Source: Caulobacter sp. FWC26
GTDB lineage: Bacteria; Pseudomonadota; Alphaproteobacteria; Caulobacterales; Caulobacteraceae
Length of the DNA stretch: 64,000 nt
Direction: 5' to 3'
Assembly: GCF_002742645.2 (NCBI RefSeq)
Contig: NZ_CP033875.1
Location: forward strand, 2,892,001-2,956,000
The position numbers were made by a program, and so were the translations under genes. The notes below the pieces were generated by a model. The model made no database searches. It saw only the letters and a list, made by a program, of their open reading frames with translations, and was not told the origin of the DNA. Shown piece after piece: positions 25,560 through 34,278 of the stretch. Numbering within the stretch: the first letter of the stretch is position 1; each line of letters opens with the position of its first letter.

Positions 25560-26234
25560 TTAGGCCTTCCCACGAACCTTCTTGATCAGATCGACGGTCT
25601 CGCGAACCTTCTTGGAGATGCCCGCGTAGTCCTTGGCGTCCAGCAGCTCTTGCGTGATCAGCTTGGAGCCCATGCCGGCGGCGACGATGCCCGCGCCGAA
25701 CCACTTCTTCACCGAAGCCTCGTCCGGATCGACACCGCCCGTCGGCATGATGCGGGTCCAGGGCATCGGGCCCAGCACCGCCTTGACGAAATCGGGACCG
25801 CCGACCGACGAACCCGGGAACACCTTGACGATCTCGCAGCCCAGCTCTTCGGCGTACGAGATTTCCGAGGCCGAACCGCAGCCCGGCGAGTACGGGATCT
25901 TGCGACGGTTGCAGACCTTGGCGACATCGGCGTTCAGGATCGGGCCGACGACGAACTTGGCGCCGTTGGCGATGTAGATGCCGGCGGTCGGCGCATCGAC
26001 GATCGAGCCCACGCCCATGATCACGCGCGGATCGGCCTTATCGAAGTAACGGGTGACTTCGTAGAAGACGTGGCTGGCGAAATCGCCGCGGTTGGTGAAC
26101 TCGATGCAGGGCGCGCCGCCGTCGGCGCAGGCCTGGATCACGTTCTTACAGACCTCGACGTCCGGGTGATAGAACACCGGAATGACGCCCTGCTCCATCA
26201 GGGCGGTCAGCACCGCCATACGGTCTTTCACCAT
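25560..26234 (-). CDS. kdgA: KDPG aldolase
   Basis: A 224-aa class I aldolase (Eda/KdgA) that splits 2-keto-3-deoxy-6-phosphogluconate into pyruvate and glyceraldehyde 3-phosphate. ATG 26234 is chosen for the AGGAGTTTGAG before it. Family features: IEFTNRGDF near residue 45, SPGCGSASEI near residue 118, CEIVKVFPGSSVGGPDFVKA near residue 133 with the Schiff-base Lys in KVFP, and RIMPTGGV near residue 160. First gene of the kdgA-kdgK operon. Caulobacter uses the Entner-Doudoroff pathway for glucose, so the enzyme may serve both routes. Confidence 0.94.
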   Translation of the reverse strand: MVKDRMAVLTALMEQGVIPVFYHPDVEVCKNVIQACADGGAPCIEFTNRGDFASHVFYEVTRYFDKADPRVIMGVGSIVDAPTAGIYIANGAKFVVGPILNADVAKVCNRRKIPYSPGCGSASEISYAEELGCEIVKVFPGSSVGGPDFVKAVLGPMPWTRIMPTGGVDPDEASVKKWFGAGIVAAGMGSKLITQELLDAKDYAGISKKVRETVDLIKKVRGKA

Positions 26235-26507
26235 CTCAAACTCCTTCCCGAAGGATCGTTCTTGCGCGAACCGCCGCAGGGGCCGCCGCGCGAGCAATAT
26301 TTCGCCGGAATTGGCTCAGGGCGTTCCCTTAGACCGCGTTGCGCTCGGGCGCCACACCGCGCTTGCCGCTACGTCAAACTAAGGTCGCAGGGCGCATCGA
26401 CCTTCGACCGATCACGGTCCCCCGGTCTCGACCCGCAGGGCGATCTTCCGTCGCTGTCGCTTCCTTCCCTATGGCCTATTCCGCGCCCCTCAGTCCTCGC
26501 CCGGACC

Positions 26508-26579
26508 GCAAAATTGAGGGCGTCGGATTTCGCCGACGCCCCAAGAGTTTGCGCAGGAGCGAGCTCAAAGAGCCGCAAA
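26508..26579 (-). promoter_or_regulatory. Tandem hairpins with U-rich end in kdgA leader
   Basis: On the minus strand TTTGCG (26579-26574) pairs with CGCAAA (26553-26548). A perfect 9-bp stem GGGCGTCGG / CCGACGCCC (26541-26533 with 26526-26518) follows, then TCAATTTTGC. It sits between the operators (26615-26663) and the kdgA start (26234), so it looks like an attenuator or the 3' end of a short RNA. The remainder of 26235-26775 shows no gene. Confidence 0.5.
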
Positions 26580-26614
26580 CGAGACGGACCGACCGCCAAG
26601 CCGAACCGAAACGT

Positions 26615-26663
26615 ATGACACCGGTTACCAAAAGTGGCTTGGCCACTTCGCTACCGGTGTCAT
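26615..26663. promoter_or_regulatory. Double hexuronate operator for kdgA-kdgK
   Basis: ATGACACCGGT (26615-26625) and ACCGGTGTCAT (26653-26663) form a perfect 11-bp inverted repeat. The left copy extends to the full TGACACCGGTTACCA (26616-26630), identical to the complement of 32997-33011; the right copy matches 12 of 15. AGTGGC-TTG-GCCACT, a small palindrome, lies between them. Two sites 32 bp apart centre to centre (about three helical turns) could bind cooperatively. Confidence 0.72.
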
Positions 26664-26775
26664 TTGCAGATAACCAGAAACTGATAAGGAGCGCAAGCGC
26701 CGTTACAAGGCGAAATGGACAATCATAACCTCTTGGAATCCCGTGCCTTCTCCGGCCTGGGAGAACGCCGCTCCA

Positions 26776-29505
26776 TCAACCCGTGTTGCGCAGCCCCGCC
26801 GCGATGCCGGCGACGGTTAGCTGAATGGCCAGACGCAGCGCTTCGTCGCTGTCCCCTGCCCTGCGACGGGACAGGAGCTCCAGCTGCAGATGGTTCAGCG
26901 GATCGACCGAGCGGCTGGCTAGCGCGACGGATTCGGAGAGGTCCGGCTGATTGTCGAGCAGCGCGGTTCCGCCTCGGATCGCCAGGGCCAGCCCGGTCGC
27001 CGCCTCGTGCTCGCGCCGGATCGTCGCGAAGATCCGCTCGGCGTCGGCCTTGTCCGGCGACAGGGCCACATAGCGGGCGGCGATGTCCATCTGGCTCTGG
27101 GCCAGGGCCAGCTCCATGTTCGACAGCAGGGAAGCGAAGAAGTCGAAGCTGCCGGCCAGATCGCGCAACTGCTCAACCGATAGGCCCGCGCGCTCAACGC
27201 CCGAGGCAAAGCCATACCAGCCCGGCAGCATGAACCGCGCCTGCGACCAGCTGAACACCCACGGGATGGCCCGCAGGTCCTCGATCTTGCGGCTGGCGGT
27301 CCGGCTTGCGGGCCGGCTGCCGATATTGAGACCGACGATCTCGCTGATCGGGGTGACCGACCAGAAGAAGTCCTCGAAGGCCGGATCGTCATAGACCAGC
27401 GCCCGATAGCCGTGGAACGAAGCCTCGGCCAGAGCGGTCATGGCGGCCTCGACCTTGGGGTCGCGCTGCGGGACCGGACGCTCGCTGGCCATCAACACGG
27501 CGGCGGCCAGACCGTCGAGATTACGGCGGGCGGTCGGCTGGTCGCCGAAGCGGCGGGCGATCATCTCGCCCTGCTCGGTCATGCGGATGCGTCCCTGGAC
27601 GGTGCCGGCCGGTTGGGCGAGCACGGCCTCGGCGGCCGGCCCCCCGCCCCGCCCGACGCTTCCGCCGCGACCGTGGAACAGCTGCAAGCCTACGCCCATG
27701 CGATCAGCCTCGTGCGCCAAGGCAGAGGCGCCGGTCGCCACGCCGCGCCGGCTGGCGACATAGCCGCCGTCCTTATTGCTGTCGGAATAGCCGAGCATGA
27801 TTTCCTGCACCGGCCGATCGCCCAGGATCGTGCGGCTGAGCGGCAGCTCCAGCCACTGGCGCAGCACGGCCGGGCCGTTTTCGAGGTCGCCGATGGTCTC
27901 GAACAGCGGCGCGACCTTGACCGAGGCGCGCGGCGCCGCGCCGCCCCAGACCAGCCCCACCTGCTTGAGCAGCACCAGCGGTTCCAGCATGTCCGACAAG
28001 GTCGCCGACTTCGAGATGATGTAGGCGCCAAGGCAGCCGTGGCCATAGTCGCGCACCGCCTGGGCGGCCGCCTCCATGGTCGCCAGCTCCTTGGTCGTCT
28101 CTTCTTCATAAGCGGTGAACGGCGAGACCAGCGGGCGCTGATGCGACAGCTCCTCAATCAGCACCTTGCACCGAGCGTCCTCGCCGAGCTTCAGATAGTC
28201 GACGCCCGTGCCCGCCCGTCGGAACAGCTCGTCCAGGGTGCGCTCGTGAACGTCGGCGTTCTGGCGCAGATCCAGGCTCATCAGGTGGAAACCGCAGGCC
28301 TTGGCGACCTCGACCAGGGTGCGCAGGGCCGAACCGACCAGCCGCTCGCCGCCATTGCGCTCAAGGCTGTCGATGATGACCGAGAGGTCGGCGACGAAGG
28401 CGTCCGGATGACCGTAGGGCTCGACGCTGGTCACCCCCGTCGCGAAGGCCACCGGCGCGCCAGTCAGCTTCTGCGACACGGCGGTCAGGCGGTCGAAGAT
28501 CAGCTCCAGCGCCAGGCGGTAGGGCTCGTCGATCCGATGAACCGAAGGATCCTTGGCCTGGGCGGCCAGGGCCAGCAGCTCCTCGGACACTGGCGTGTAG
28601 GCCGTCGACACCGCGAGATTGGACCACAGCTTGCGCACTTCGCCGGCGTACCAATCGAGGATCACCCGCGACTGGCTGGCGAAAGCCAACTTCAGCGTCT
28701 GGCCGTTCACACCGGGATGGCCGTCGCGATCGCCCCCCAGCCACGACCCCATCTTCAGCAACGGCGCCAACTGGCCGTGCTGACCGATCTTGCCGGTCCA
28801 GTCACCGTAGAGGTCGATGATCGCCGGCAGGATCGAGGTGCGGACGATCGACAGCGCATTGCGGATCTCGTCCTTCACCGTGATCCGCTCGGGACGATAG
28901 AGCCGCGTACGCCACATCAGGGCGATCTCGCGGAACAGGCTCTCGCGAATCTCGGCGTCCAGGTCCGGCGGCAGGTGGTGACGGCGCAGGGCCATCAGAC
29001 GCGAGATCTCGGTCTCTCGGTCCACCATGCTGCGGCGACGCACCTCGGTCGGGTGCGCGGTCAGCACCGGCACGACGTTCATCGCCGCGAAGACCTTCGC
29101 CAGCTCGGCGTCGGACTTGCCGGCGGATTTCAGCGCCTTCACGGCGTCGACGAGGGTGCGCGGACGGTCGTCGCCGGGCCGGGCGTCAGCTTCGGCATGA
29201 CGACGACGACCGGCAACGTCCTCGCCGATATTGGCCAGCAGCGAATGGCTGGCGAACGCCCGCGCCAGGAACACCGCCTGCTCGGTCGTCAGGTCGGCGA
29301 ACAGGTGGTCCAGCTGCGGCGCGTCGCCGGTGGCGGCGTCCTCCCGGGACGCAGCCTTGCGCGCCCTGGCTACCAGCTCGGCCTTCTCCGGGCCCTCCAG
29401 ATAGGTGATCGCCTCGATCAGCAGCTCGCTGAGCAGATTGGCGTTCTGGCGGACGTGGCGGCTGGTCGGACGATCGGCGGCGATCGACAGGGCCGGGTTG
29501 CGCAT
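26776..29505 (-). CDS. ppc: Phosphoenolpyruvate carboxylase
   Basis: A 909-aa cytosolic enzyme making oxaloacetate from phosphoenolpyruvate and bicarbonate, the main anaplerotic step. Catalytic motifs: VLTAHPTEVRRRS near residue 146 with the essential His, WLGGDRDGHPGVN near residue 250, and FHGRGGSVGRGGGP near residue 590 (PEP-binding glycine loop). The C-terminus IAAGLRNTG is the conserved end of all PEPCs. ATG 29505 follows GGAGTCCGC; upstream in-frame codons to 29649 are basic and unlike the family. It sits inside the hexuronate region, but no operator copy is found at its promoter. Confidence 0.96.
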   Translation of the reverse strand: MRNPALSIAADRPTSRHVRQNANLLSELLIEAITYLEGPEKAELVARARKAASREDAATGDAPQLDHLFADLTTEQAVFLARAFASHSLLANIGEDVAGRRRHAEADARPGDDRPRTLVDAVKALKSAGKSDAELAKVFAAMNVVPVLTAHPTEVRRRSMVDRETEISRLMALRRHHLPPDLDAEIRESLFREIALMWRTRLYRPERITVKDEIRNALSIVRTSILPAIIDLYGDWTGKIGQHGQLAPLLKMGSWLGGDRDGHPGVNGQTLKLAFASQSRVILDWYAGEVRKLWSNLAVSTAYTPVSEELLALAAQAKDPSVHRIDEPYRLALELIFDRLTAVSQKLTGAPVAFATGVTSVEPYGHPDAFVADLSVIIDSLERNGGERLVGSALRTLVEVAKACGFHLMSLDLRQNADVHERTLDELFRRAGTGVDYLKLGEDARCKVLIEELSHQRPLVSPFTAYEEETTKELATMEAAAQAVRDYGHGCLGAYIISKSATLSDMLEPLVLLKQVGLVWGGAAPRASVKVAPLFETIGDLENGPAVLRQWLELPLSRTILGDRPVQEIMLGYSDSNKDGGYVASRRGVATGASALAHEADRMGVGLQLFHGRGGSVGRGGGPAAEAVLAQPAGTVQGRIRMTEQGEMIARRFGDQPTARRNLDGLAAAVLMASERPVPQRDPKVEAAMTALAEASFHGYRALVYDDPAFEDFFWSVTPISEIVGLNIGSRPASRTASRKIEDLRAIPWVFSWSQARFMLPGWYGFASGVERAGLSVEQLRDLAGSFDFFASLLSNMELALAQSQMDIAARYVALSPDKADAERIFATIRREHEAATGLALAIRGGTALLDNQPDLSESVALASRSVDPLNHLQLELLSRRRAGDSDEALRLAIQLTVAGIAAGLRNTG

Positions 29506-29691
29506 GCGCGGACTCCAGGGACCGCGCGAGAGGCGGTCCCGATCAGGAATGGATCTCGAGAACACGTCGTCGCGCCGGGCCGTTCCCCGGCGCTTGACGT
29601 AGCGGCGCCCTCTAGCGCGCTTCACCGGGCGGGAAAAGCCGCCCGGCACGATGGTTGCGCTACCATCGTATTTCTGCGCGTTTTTCTTTCG

Positions 29692-30459
29692 CTAGCGAGC
29701 CAGCCAGCCGCCATCCACGGGCAGAGTAATGCCCTGAACGTAGTCCGAGGCCGACGACGCCAGAAACACTGCAGCGCCGCCAATGTCCTCCGGACGCCCC
29801 CAGCGACCGGCGGGAATACGGGCCAGGATGGCGGCGTTCCGGTCAGCGTCGTTGCGCAGGGCCTCGGTATTGTTGGTGTCGAAATAGCCCGGCGCGATGG
29901 CGTTGACGTTGATCCCCTTGGTCGCCCACTCATTGGCGAGAATCTTGGTCAGACCCGCCAAGCCCGACTTGGAAGCCGTGTAGGACGGGACCCGGATGCC
30001 GCCCTGGAAGGACAGCAGCGAGGCGATGTTGATCACCTTGGCCTGACCGCCCTCGACGCCCTGCTTGAGCGCCTGCTTGGCGAAGGCCTGGGTCAGGAAG
30101 AAGACGACCTTCAGGTTGGTGTCCATCACCGCGTCCCAGTCGGCCTCGCTGAACTCGATCGAGTCCGCGCGACGGATGATGCCGGCGTTATTGACCAGGA
30201 TGTCGACCTTGCCATAGGCGGCGACGGTTTCGTCGACGACGCGCTGAACGGGCTCGGTCGAGCCGAAGTCGGCCTTGATCGACAGGAACTTACGACCCAG
30301 GGCCTCAACAGCCTTCTGCGTGTCGACCGGCTCACTGCGGCCCGCGGCGGCGATATCCGCGCCGGCGGCGGCCAGGGCGATGGCGATCCCCTGCCCGATC
30401 CCGGTGTTGGCGCCGGTGACGAGCGCGACCTTGCCTTCGAGGCTGAACGGATTGGCCAT
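29692..30459 (-). CDS. kduD: 2-dehydro-3-deoxy-D-gluconate 5-dehydrogenase
   Basis: A 255-aa short-chain dehydrogenase that interconverts 2,5-diketo-3-deoxygluconate and KDG with NAD. TGANTGIGQG near residue 16 is the nucleotide loop, NNAGIIRRADS near residue 90 the structural NAG motif, and YTASKSGLAGL near residue 160 the catalytic Tyr-x3-Lys. The internal pattern and the adjacent kduI identify KduD among SDRs. It is last in the uxaC-kduI-kduD run, separated from kduI by a palindromic element. Confidence 0.88.
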   Translation of the reverse strand: MANPFSLEGKVALVTGANTGIGQGIAIALAAAGADIAAAGRSEPVDTQKAVEALGRKFLSIKADFGSTEPVQRVVDETVAAYGKVDILVNNAGIIRRADSIEFSEADWDAVMDTNLKVVFFLTQAFAKQALKQGVEGGQAKVINIASLLSFQGGIRVPSYTASKSGLAGLTKILANEWATKGINVNAIAPGYFDTNNTEALRNDADRNAAILARIPAGRWGRPEDIGGAAVFLASSASDYVQGITLPVDGGWLAR

Positions 30460-30482
30460 GTCGAGTTCCTGTTCAAATTAGC

Positions 30483-30586
30483 TGTCATCCCGGACGACCT
30501 GAAAGGTCGATCCGGGACCCAGGGGCCAGCGGCAAGGCGACCGCCCCTGGGTCCCGGCCCTACGCTGCGCTCCGGCCGGGATGACA
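30483..30586. repeat. Palindromic intergenic element, copy 2 (104 bp)
   Basis: Bounded by the 11-bp inverted repeat TGTCATCCCGG (30483-30493) / CCGGGATGACA (30576-30586), with inner CGGGACCCAGGGGC / GCCCCTGGGTCCCG arms. Same organisation and largely the same sequence as 22879-22992. It lies within the kduI-kduD intergenic gap, so it should be transcribed as a hairpin in the operon mRNA. Confidence 0.85.
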
Positions 30587-30609
30587 CCGGAGCACGGTGG
30601 CCGAAGGCC

Positions 30610-31449
30610 CTATTTCAGCTGGCAGATGTCCAGCACGTTCATGTCGGTGTAGTCGAGGTTCTCGCCGCCCATCGCCCAGATGAAGGTATAGTTGGCGGTG
30701 CCCGAACCCATGTGGATCGACCACGGCGGGCTCATCACGGCTTCCTCGTTGGCGATCACGATGTGACGCATCTCGTCCGGCTCGCCCATGTAGTGGAAGA
30801 CCCGGTCGTTCTCGCCCAGGCCGAAGTAAAAGTAGGCTTCCGAACGACGATCGTGCAGGTGGGGCGGCATGGTGTTCCAGACGCTGCCCGGCTTCAGCAC
30901 GGTCATGCCCAGCAGCAGCTGGGCCGACTTGCAGGTGGTCGGCACGATGTACTGGTAGATCGTGCGCTCGTTGGAAGTCTCCAGCGCGCCACGCTCCAGC
31001 GGGATCGCGTCGGCGAAGGCCAGCTTCTTGGTCTCGAACGCGGCATGGGCCGGAAGGCTGACCAGGTAGAAGCGCGCGGCGCCGTCGACGCCTTCGAAGG
31101 TGACGTCCTTGGCGCCCATGGTGACGTACAGGCCGTCACGCGGCACGATCTCGTAGACCACGCCGTCGACGGTGACCTTGCCGGTCGTCTCGCCGACATT
31201 GATGAGGCCCAGCTCGCGACGCTCCAAAAACGGGTGGCCAGCGGCCGAGGCGGGCTCGGTCTGGTCGGGCAGCTTGATCGGGCTGGTGGCCACGACGCCG
31301 CCGACGACAAAGCGTTCGGCGTGATTGTAGGTCAGGACGATCTGGCCGTCCTGGAACAGACCCTGCATCAGGTAACGGTCGCGCAGGTCGTCATTGCTGA
31401 CCGCGAACATCATGTCCGGATGGGTGGCGTGATAGGTCTTGGCGAACAT
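30610..31449 (-). CDS. kduI: 5-keto-4-deoxyuronate isomerase
   Basis: A 279-aa cupin-type isomerase that converts 5-keto-4-deoxyuronate to 2,5-diketo-3-deoxygluconate. The zinc site is visible: [15 protein letters not shown] near residue 197 supplies two His and the Glu, and [15 protein letters not shown] near residue 243 supplies the last His. Length equals the E. coli enzyme. In pectin degraders KduI acts on unsaturated uronate produced by lyases; KduI has also been implicated in handling galacturonate and glucuronate. No polysaccharide lyase is in the window. Between uxaC (24 bp) and kduD. Confidence 0.93.
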   Translation of the reverse strand: MFAKTYHATHPDMMFAVSNDDLRDRYLMQGLFQDGQIVLTYNHAERFVVGGVVATSPIKLPDQTEPASAAGHPFLERRELGLINVGETTGKVTVDGVVYEIVPRDGLYVTMGAKDVTFEGVDGAARFYLVSLPAHAAFETKKLAFADAIPLERGALETSNERTIYQYIVPTTCKSAQLLLGMTVLKPGSVWNTMPPHLHDRRSEAYFYFGLGENDRVFHYMGEPDEMRHIVIANEEAVMSPPWSIHMGSGTANYTFIWAMGGENLDYTDMNVLDICQLK

Positions 31450-31473
31450 CGGGAAGTCTCCGGAAAGGGTGTT

Positions 31474-32937
31474 CTATTCGGCGGCCGCGCGCAGCGTGGC
31501 GGGGCGAGCCCAGTCCGGACGCTGGTCGAGCTTGTAGGCTTTCTTGGGCAGGTTATAGGTCAGGTCGACGATCAGTTCCTCGGCCTCGACCAGGTCCATA
31601 CGATGCTCGGCCACCATGCGGGCCAGGAAGGCGCTGTCGACACGGCGGGCCACGTCGTGGCGAGCCGGGATCGAGAGGAAGGCGCGCGTGTCGTCGTTGA
31701 AGCCGACGGTGTTGTAGAAGCCGGCGGTCTCGGTGACCTGCTCGCGGAAGCGCATCATGCCTTCCGGGCTATCGTGGAACCACCAGGACGGGCCCAGCTT
31801 CAGCACTGGATAGTGGCCGGCCAACGGAGCCAGTTCGCGGCTGTAGGTCGTCTCGTCCAGCGTGAACAGGATGATCGACAGGCGCGGATCGTTGCCCAGA
31901 CGGGTCAGCAGCGGCTTCAGCGCATCGACATATTCGGTGCGCATCGGGATGTCCGCGCCCTTGTCGCGACCATGCGAGTTCAGCAGGCCCACATTGTGGT
32001 TGCGGTGCGAGCCGGGGTGGATCTGCATGACCAAGCCATCATCGAGGCTCATCTTGGCCATCTCGGTCAGCATTTGGGCGCGGAACAGCTCCGCCTTCTC
32101 CGGCGTGACGTCCCCCTTCACCAGGCTGTTGAACAGCGCCTCGGCCTCGACATCGGAGAGGTCGGCGGTCGCCGCCGTCGGATGGCCGTGATCGGAAGAG
32201 GTTGCGCCGGCGTCGATGAACGCCTGGCGACGCAGGCGGTGCGCCTCCAGATAGCTCTTCCAGCTATAGACGTCCTGCCCCGAGGTCTCGGCGAACCGCT
32301 CGAAGGCGCGCGGGCCACGCTCGTCCTCGAAGTCGATGACCGCGTCGGGACGGTAGGCGGTGATCACGTGGCCGCCCCAGCCGCTTTCACGGATGGCGGC
32401 GTGATGCTGCAGGCTTTCGTGCGGCCCCTCGGTGGTGGCCAGCGTCTCGATGTTGAACCGGTCGAACAGCGCGCGCGGACGGAAGGCGTCCGTGGCAAGC
32501 GCGGCATTGATGCGGTCGAAATAGTCGTCGGCGTTCGAAGCCTCGAGGAACTCAGTGAAGCCAAAGACCTTGGCGAATACGTGATTCAGCCAGACCCACG
32601 ACGGCGTGCCGCGGAAGAGGTGGAAGTTCGAAGCGAACACCCGCCAAGCGTCACGGGGGTCGGTGTCGGGAACCCCGGCCTTCGAGCGCACCTTCAGCGC
32701 CTCCAGGCTGACGCCCTGGCTATAGAGCATGCGGAACAGGTAGTGGTCGGGCGCCAGCAACAGATCGGTAGCGTCCTGGAAGGGCGCGTTGGTCGCGAAC
32801 CAGGACGGATCAGTATGGCCGTGCGGGCTGATGATCGGCAGATCCTTGACCAGCGCATAGAGGCCGCGCGCATAGGACCGCATTGTCGGATCGGACGGGA
32901 AAAGACGATCCTCGTGAAAATTCAGAGGTCTGGCCAT
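31474..32937 (-). CDS. uxaC: Uronate isomerase
   Basis: A 487-aa amidohydrolase-superfamily enzyme that isomerises D-glucuronate to D-fructuronate and D-galacturonate to D-tagaturonate. ISPHGHTDPSWFA near residue 36 carries the His-x-His metal pair, GAxxxDHG-like TSSDHGHPTA near residue 242 and MQIHPGSHRNHN near residue 313 are family-typical, and SYYDTVGFNDDTRAF-like FYNTVGFNDDTRAFLSIPARHD is near residue 420. First gene of uxaC-kduI-kduD, with an operator 60 bp upstream. It is the entry step for both uronates. Confidence 0.95.
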   Translation of the reverse strand: MARPLNFHEDRLFPSDPTMRSYARGLYALVKDLPIISPHGHTDPSWFATNAPFQDATDLLLAPDHYLFRMLYSQGVSLEALKVRSKAGVPDTDPRDAWRVFASNFHLFRGTPSWVWLNHVFAKVFGFTEFLEASNADDYFDRINAALATDAFRPRALFDRFNIETLATTEGPHESLQHHAAIRESGWGGHVITAYRPDAVIDFEDERGPRAFERFAETSGQDVYSWKSYLEAHRLRRQAFIDAGATSSDHGHPTAATADLSDVEAEALFNSLVKGDVTPEKAELFRAQMLTEMAKMSLDDGLVMQIHPGSHRNHNVGLLNSHGRDKGADIPMRTEYVDALKPLLTRLGNDPRLSIILFTLDETTYSRELAPLAGHYPVLKLGPSWWFHDSPEGMMRFREQVTETAGFYNTVGFNDDTRAFLSIPARHDVARRVDSAFLARMVAEHRMDLVEAEELIVDLTYNLPKKAYKLDQRPDWARPATLRAAAE

Positions 32938-32996
32938 GGCTTAGCGTCTTCTCCCTTCGTCGATGGCGGCTTCGCAGACCGCCGCTCGTGTCCGCT

Positions 32997-33011
32997 TGGT
33001 AACCGGTGTCA
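32997..33011 (-). promoter_or_regulatory. Hexuronate operator upstream of uxaC
   Basis: TGGTAACCGGTGTCA; its complement TGACACCGGTTACCA is identical to 26616-26630. It sits between the LacI-type gene stop and the uxaC start, 60 bp before uxaC, in good position to block the uxaC promoter. Confidence 0.75.
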
Positions 33012-33045
33012 TCACTCGATGCAAGCATCAGCGCGTGAAGCTTGC

Positions 33046-34119
33046 TCAGGCCGGAACGGGCCCGGAAGACTCACGAATAACCAGGTTTGGTTCCATCTTG
33101 GTGACGTCGCGCGGCTCGCGACGTTCACCGCCGATCAGCTTCTCGACGGCGATACGACCAATCTCGCGCGTCGGGGTGTGGATGGTCGTCAGCGGCGGCC
33201 AGACGGCCTGAGCGATCTGGAAATCATCGAACCCCACGACGGTCAGATCCTGGGGCACCGAAAGCCCCGCCTTTCGGGCCGACTGCAGTACGCCGGCGGC
33301 CATTTCGTCATTGCCGCAGAAGATGGCCGTCGGACGCGGGGTCCGCGACAGCAGCAGGTCGCCACAGGCCATGCCCGACTCGAAGGTATAGGCCCCCTGG
33401 ACGATATCCTCCGGCGCCAGCGCCAACCCGGCCTCGGCCAAAGCATCCTCAAAGCCCCCTCGCCGCTCGTGCGACGAACGGAAGCTCTCCGGACCCGAAA
33501 TAAAGGCGATGCGCTTGTGGCCAAGCTCGACGATGTGCCGTGCGGCCTGGGCGCCGCCCATGCGGTCATGGCCGACGATCATGTGCTCAGGCTTGTCCAA
33601 CTCGACCGAAGCGATCCGGATATAGGCGCAACCGATCTCGTTCAGCAGCTTGGCCACCCGCTCGTCCTCGGACACCGACGGCGGCAGCACGACGCCATAC
33701 AGTTTCTGCCGCTCGACGAACGCGCGGATGTCAGTGAGGAAAGTCGGGCTGGCGCGATTACAGGGATGCACCACGAGTTCGAACCCGGAACCGCGCATAC
33801 CGTCCAGCAGGCCAAGCTGCATGTTGACGACGTACTGCGGATTGGGATTGTCGTAGATCATGCCGATCAGGAACGATCGGCGGAAGGCCAATCCCCGCGC
33901 CTGAGGGTCTGGCGCGTAGCCCCATTCGGCGATCACAGCCTCAATCCGCTCACGGGTCTCGTCGCGCACGAAGGGCGACTGGTTGATCACCCGCGACACC
34001 GTCTTTTTCGACACGCCGGCCAGACGCGCGATGTCGTTGATCGTGGCCCGCCGCCGTCCGCCTTCGACGCTGGTCTCGTTTTCATCGGGGATCGAGGACG
34101 GCGTCTTGGAAGGGCTCAC
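33046..34119 (-). CDS. LacI-family repressor, probable hexuronate regulator
   Basis: A 357-aa LacI/GalR protein. After about 24 polar residues comes the HTH and hinge: TINDIARLAGVSKKTVSRVI near residues 26-45, then INQSPFVRDETRERIEAVI and the hinge-helix region PQARGLAFRRS. The periplasmic-binding-protein-like effector domain follows (LIGMIYDNPNPQYV, HIVELGHKRIAFISGP, TAIFCGNDEMAAGVLQ, LTVVGFDDFQIA). It is flanked by uxaC and divergent uxaA and by operator copies on both sides, so hexuronate catabolism is the clear target and a uronate derivative the likely inducer. The site at 34213 allows autoregulation. Confidence 0.9.
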   Translation of the reverse strand: MSPSKTPSSIPDENETSVEGGRRRATINDIARLAGVSKKTVSRVINQSPFVRDETRERIEAVIAEWGYAPDPQARGLAFRRSFLIGMIYDNPNPQYVVNMQLGLLDGMRGSGFELVVHPCNRASPTFLTDIRAFVERQKLYGVVLPPSVSEDERVAKLLNEIGCAYIRIASVELDKPEHMIVGHDRMGGAQAARHIVELGHKRIAFISGPESFRSSHERRGGFEDALAEAGLALAPEDIVQGAYTFESGMACGDLLLSRTPRPTAIFCGNDEMAAGVLQSARKAGLSVPQDLTVVGFDDFQIAQAVWPPLTTIHTPTREIGRIAVEKLIGGERREPRDVTKMEPNLVIRESSGPVPA

Positions 34120-34212
34120 GGGGTTTCCAGCAGCTTCGGGCGTTTTCTTTTGTCATACTCCAGCCGACCCAAGCTCGCCAACATAAGGCGGAACATTCGA
34201 TTGCGAGATGAT

Positions 34213-34227
34213 TGACACCGGTTTCCA
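34213..34227 (+). promoter_or_regulatory. Hexuronate operator between the LacI-type gene and uxaA
   Basis: TGACACCGGTTTCCA, identical to 13872-13886. It lies 51 bp before the chosen uxaA start and 93 bp before the divergent repressor gene. Confidence 0.75.
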
Positions 34228-34278
34228 TCCTGCCGATAGCGGGCGATGACAGCAGACAGGCGACGACGATCACCCCTG

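Noticed and set aside
26369..26599. A 76-codon minus-strand frame in the kdgA leader
   Set aside because: It spans the tandem hairpins, has no ribosome site and no recognisable sequence; more likely leader RNA.
24447..26618. Long plus-strand frame opposite kdgK and kdgA
   Set aside because: Antisense to two clearly identified enzymes with conserved motifs.
27412..34215. A very long open frame on the plus strand (more than 2200 codons) opposite ppc, kduD, kduI, uxaC and the LacI-type gene
   Set aside because: It is antisense to five well-identified genes. High GC leaves few stops in this phase, and the translation is low-complexity Arg/Gly/Asp/His-rich with no domain.
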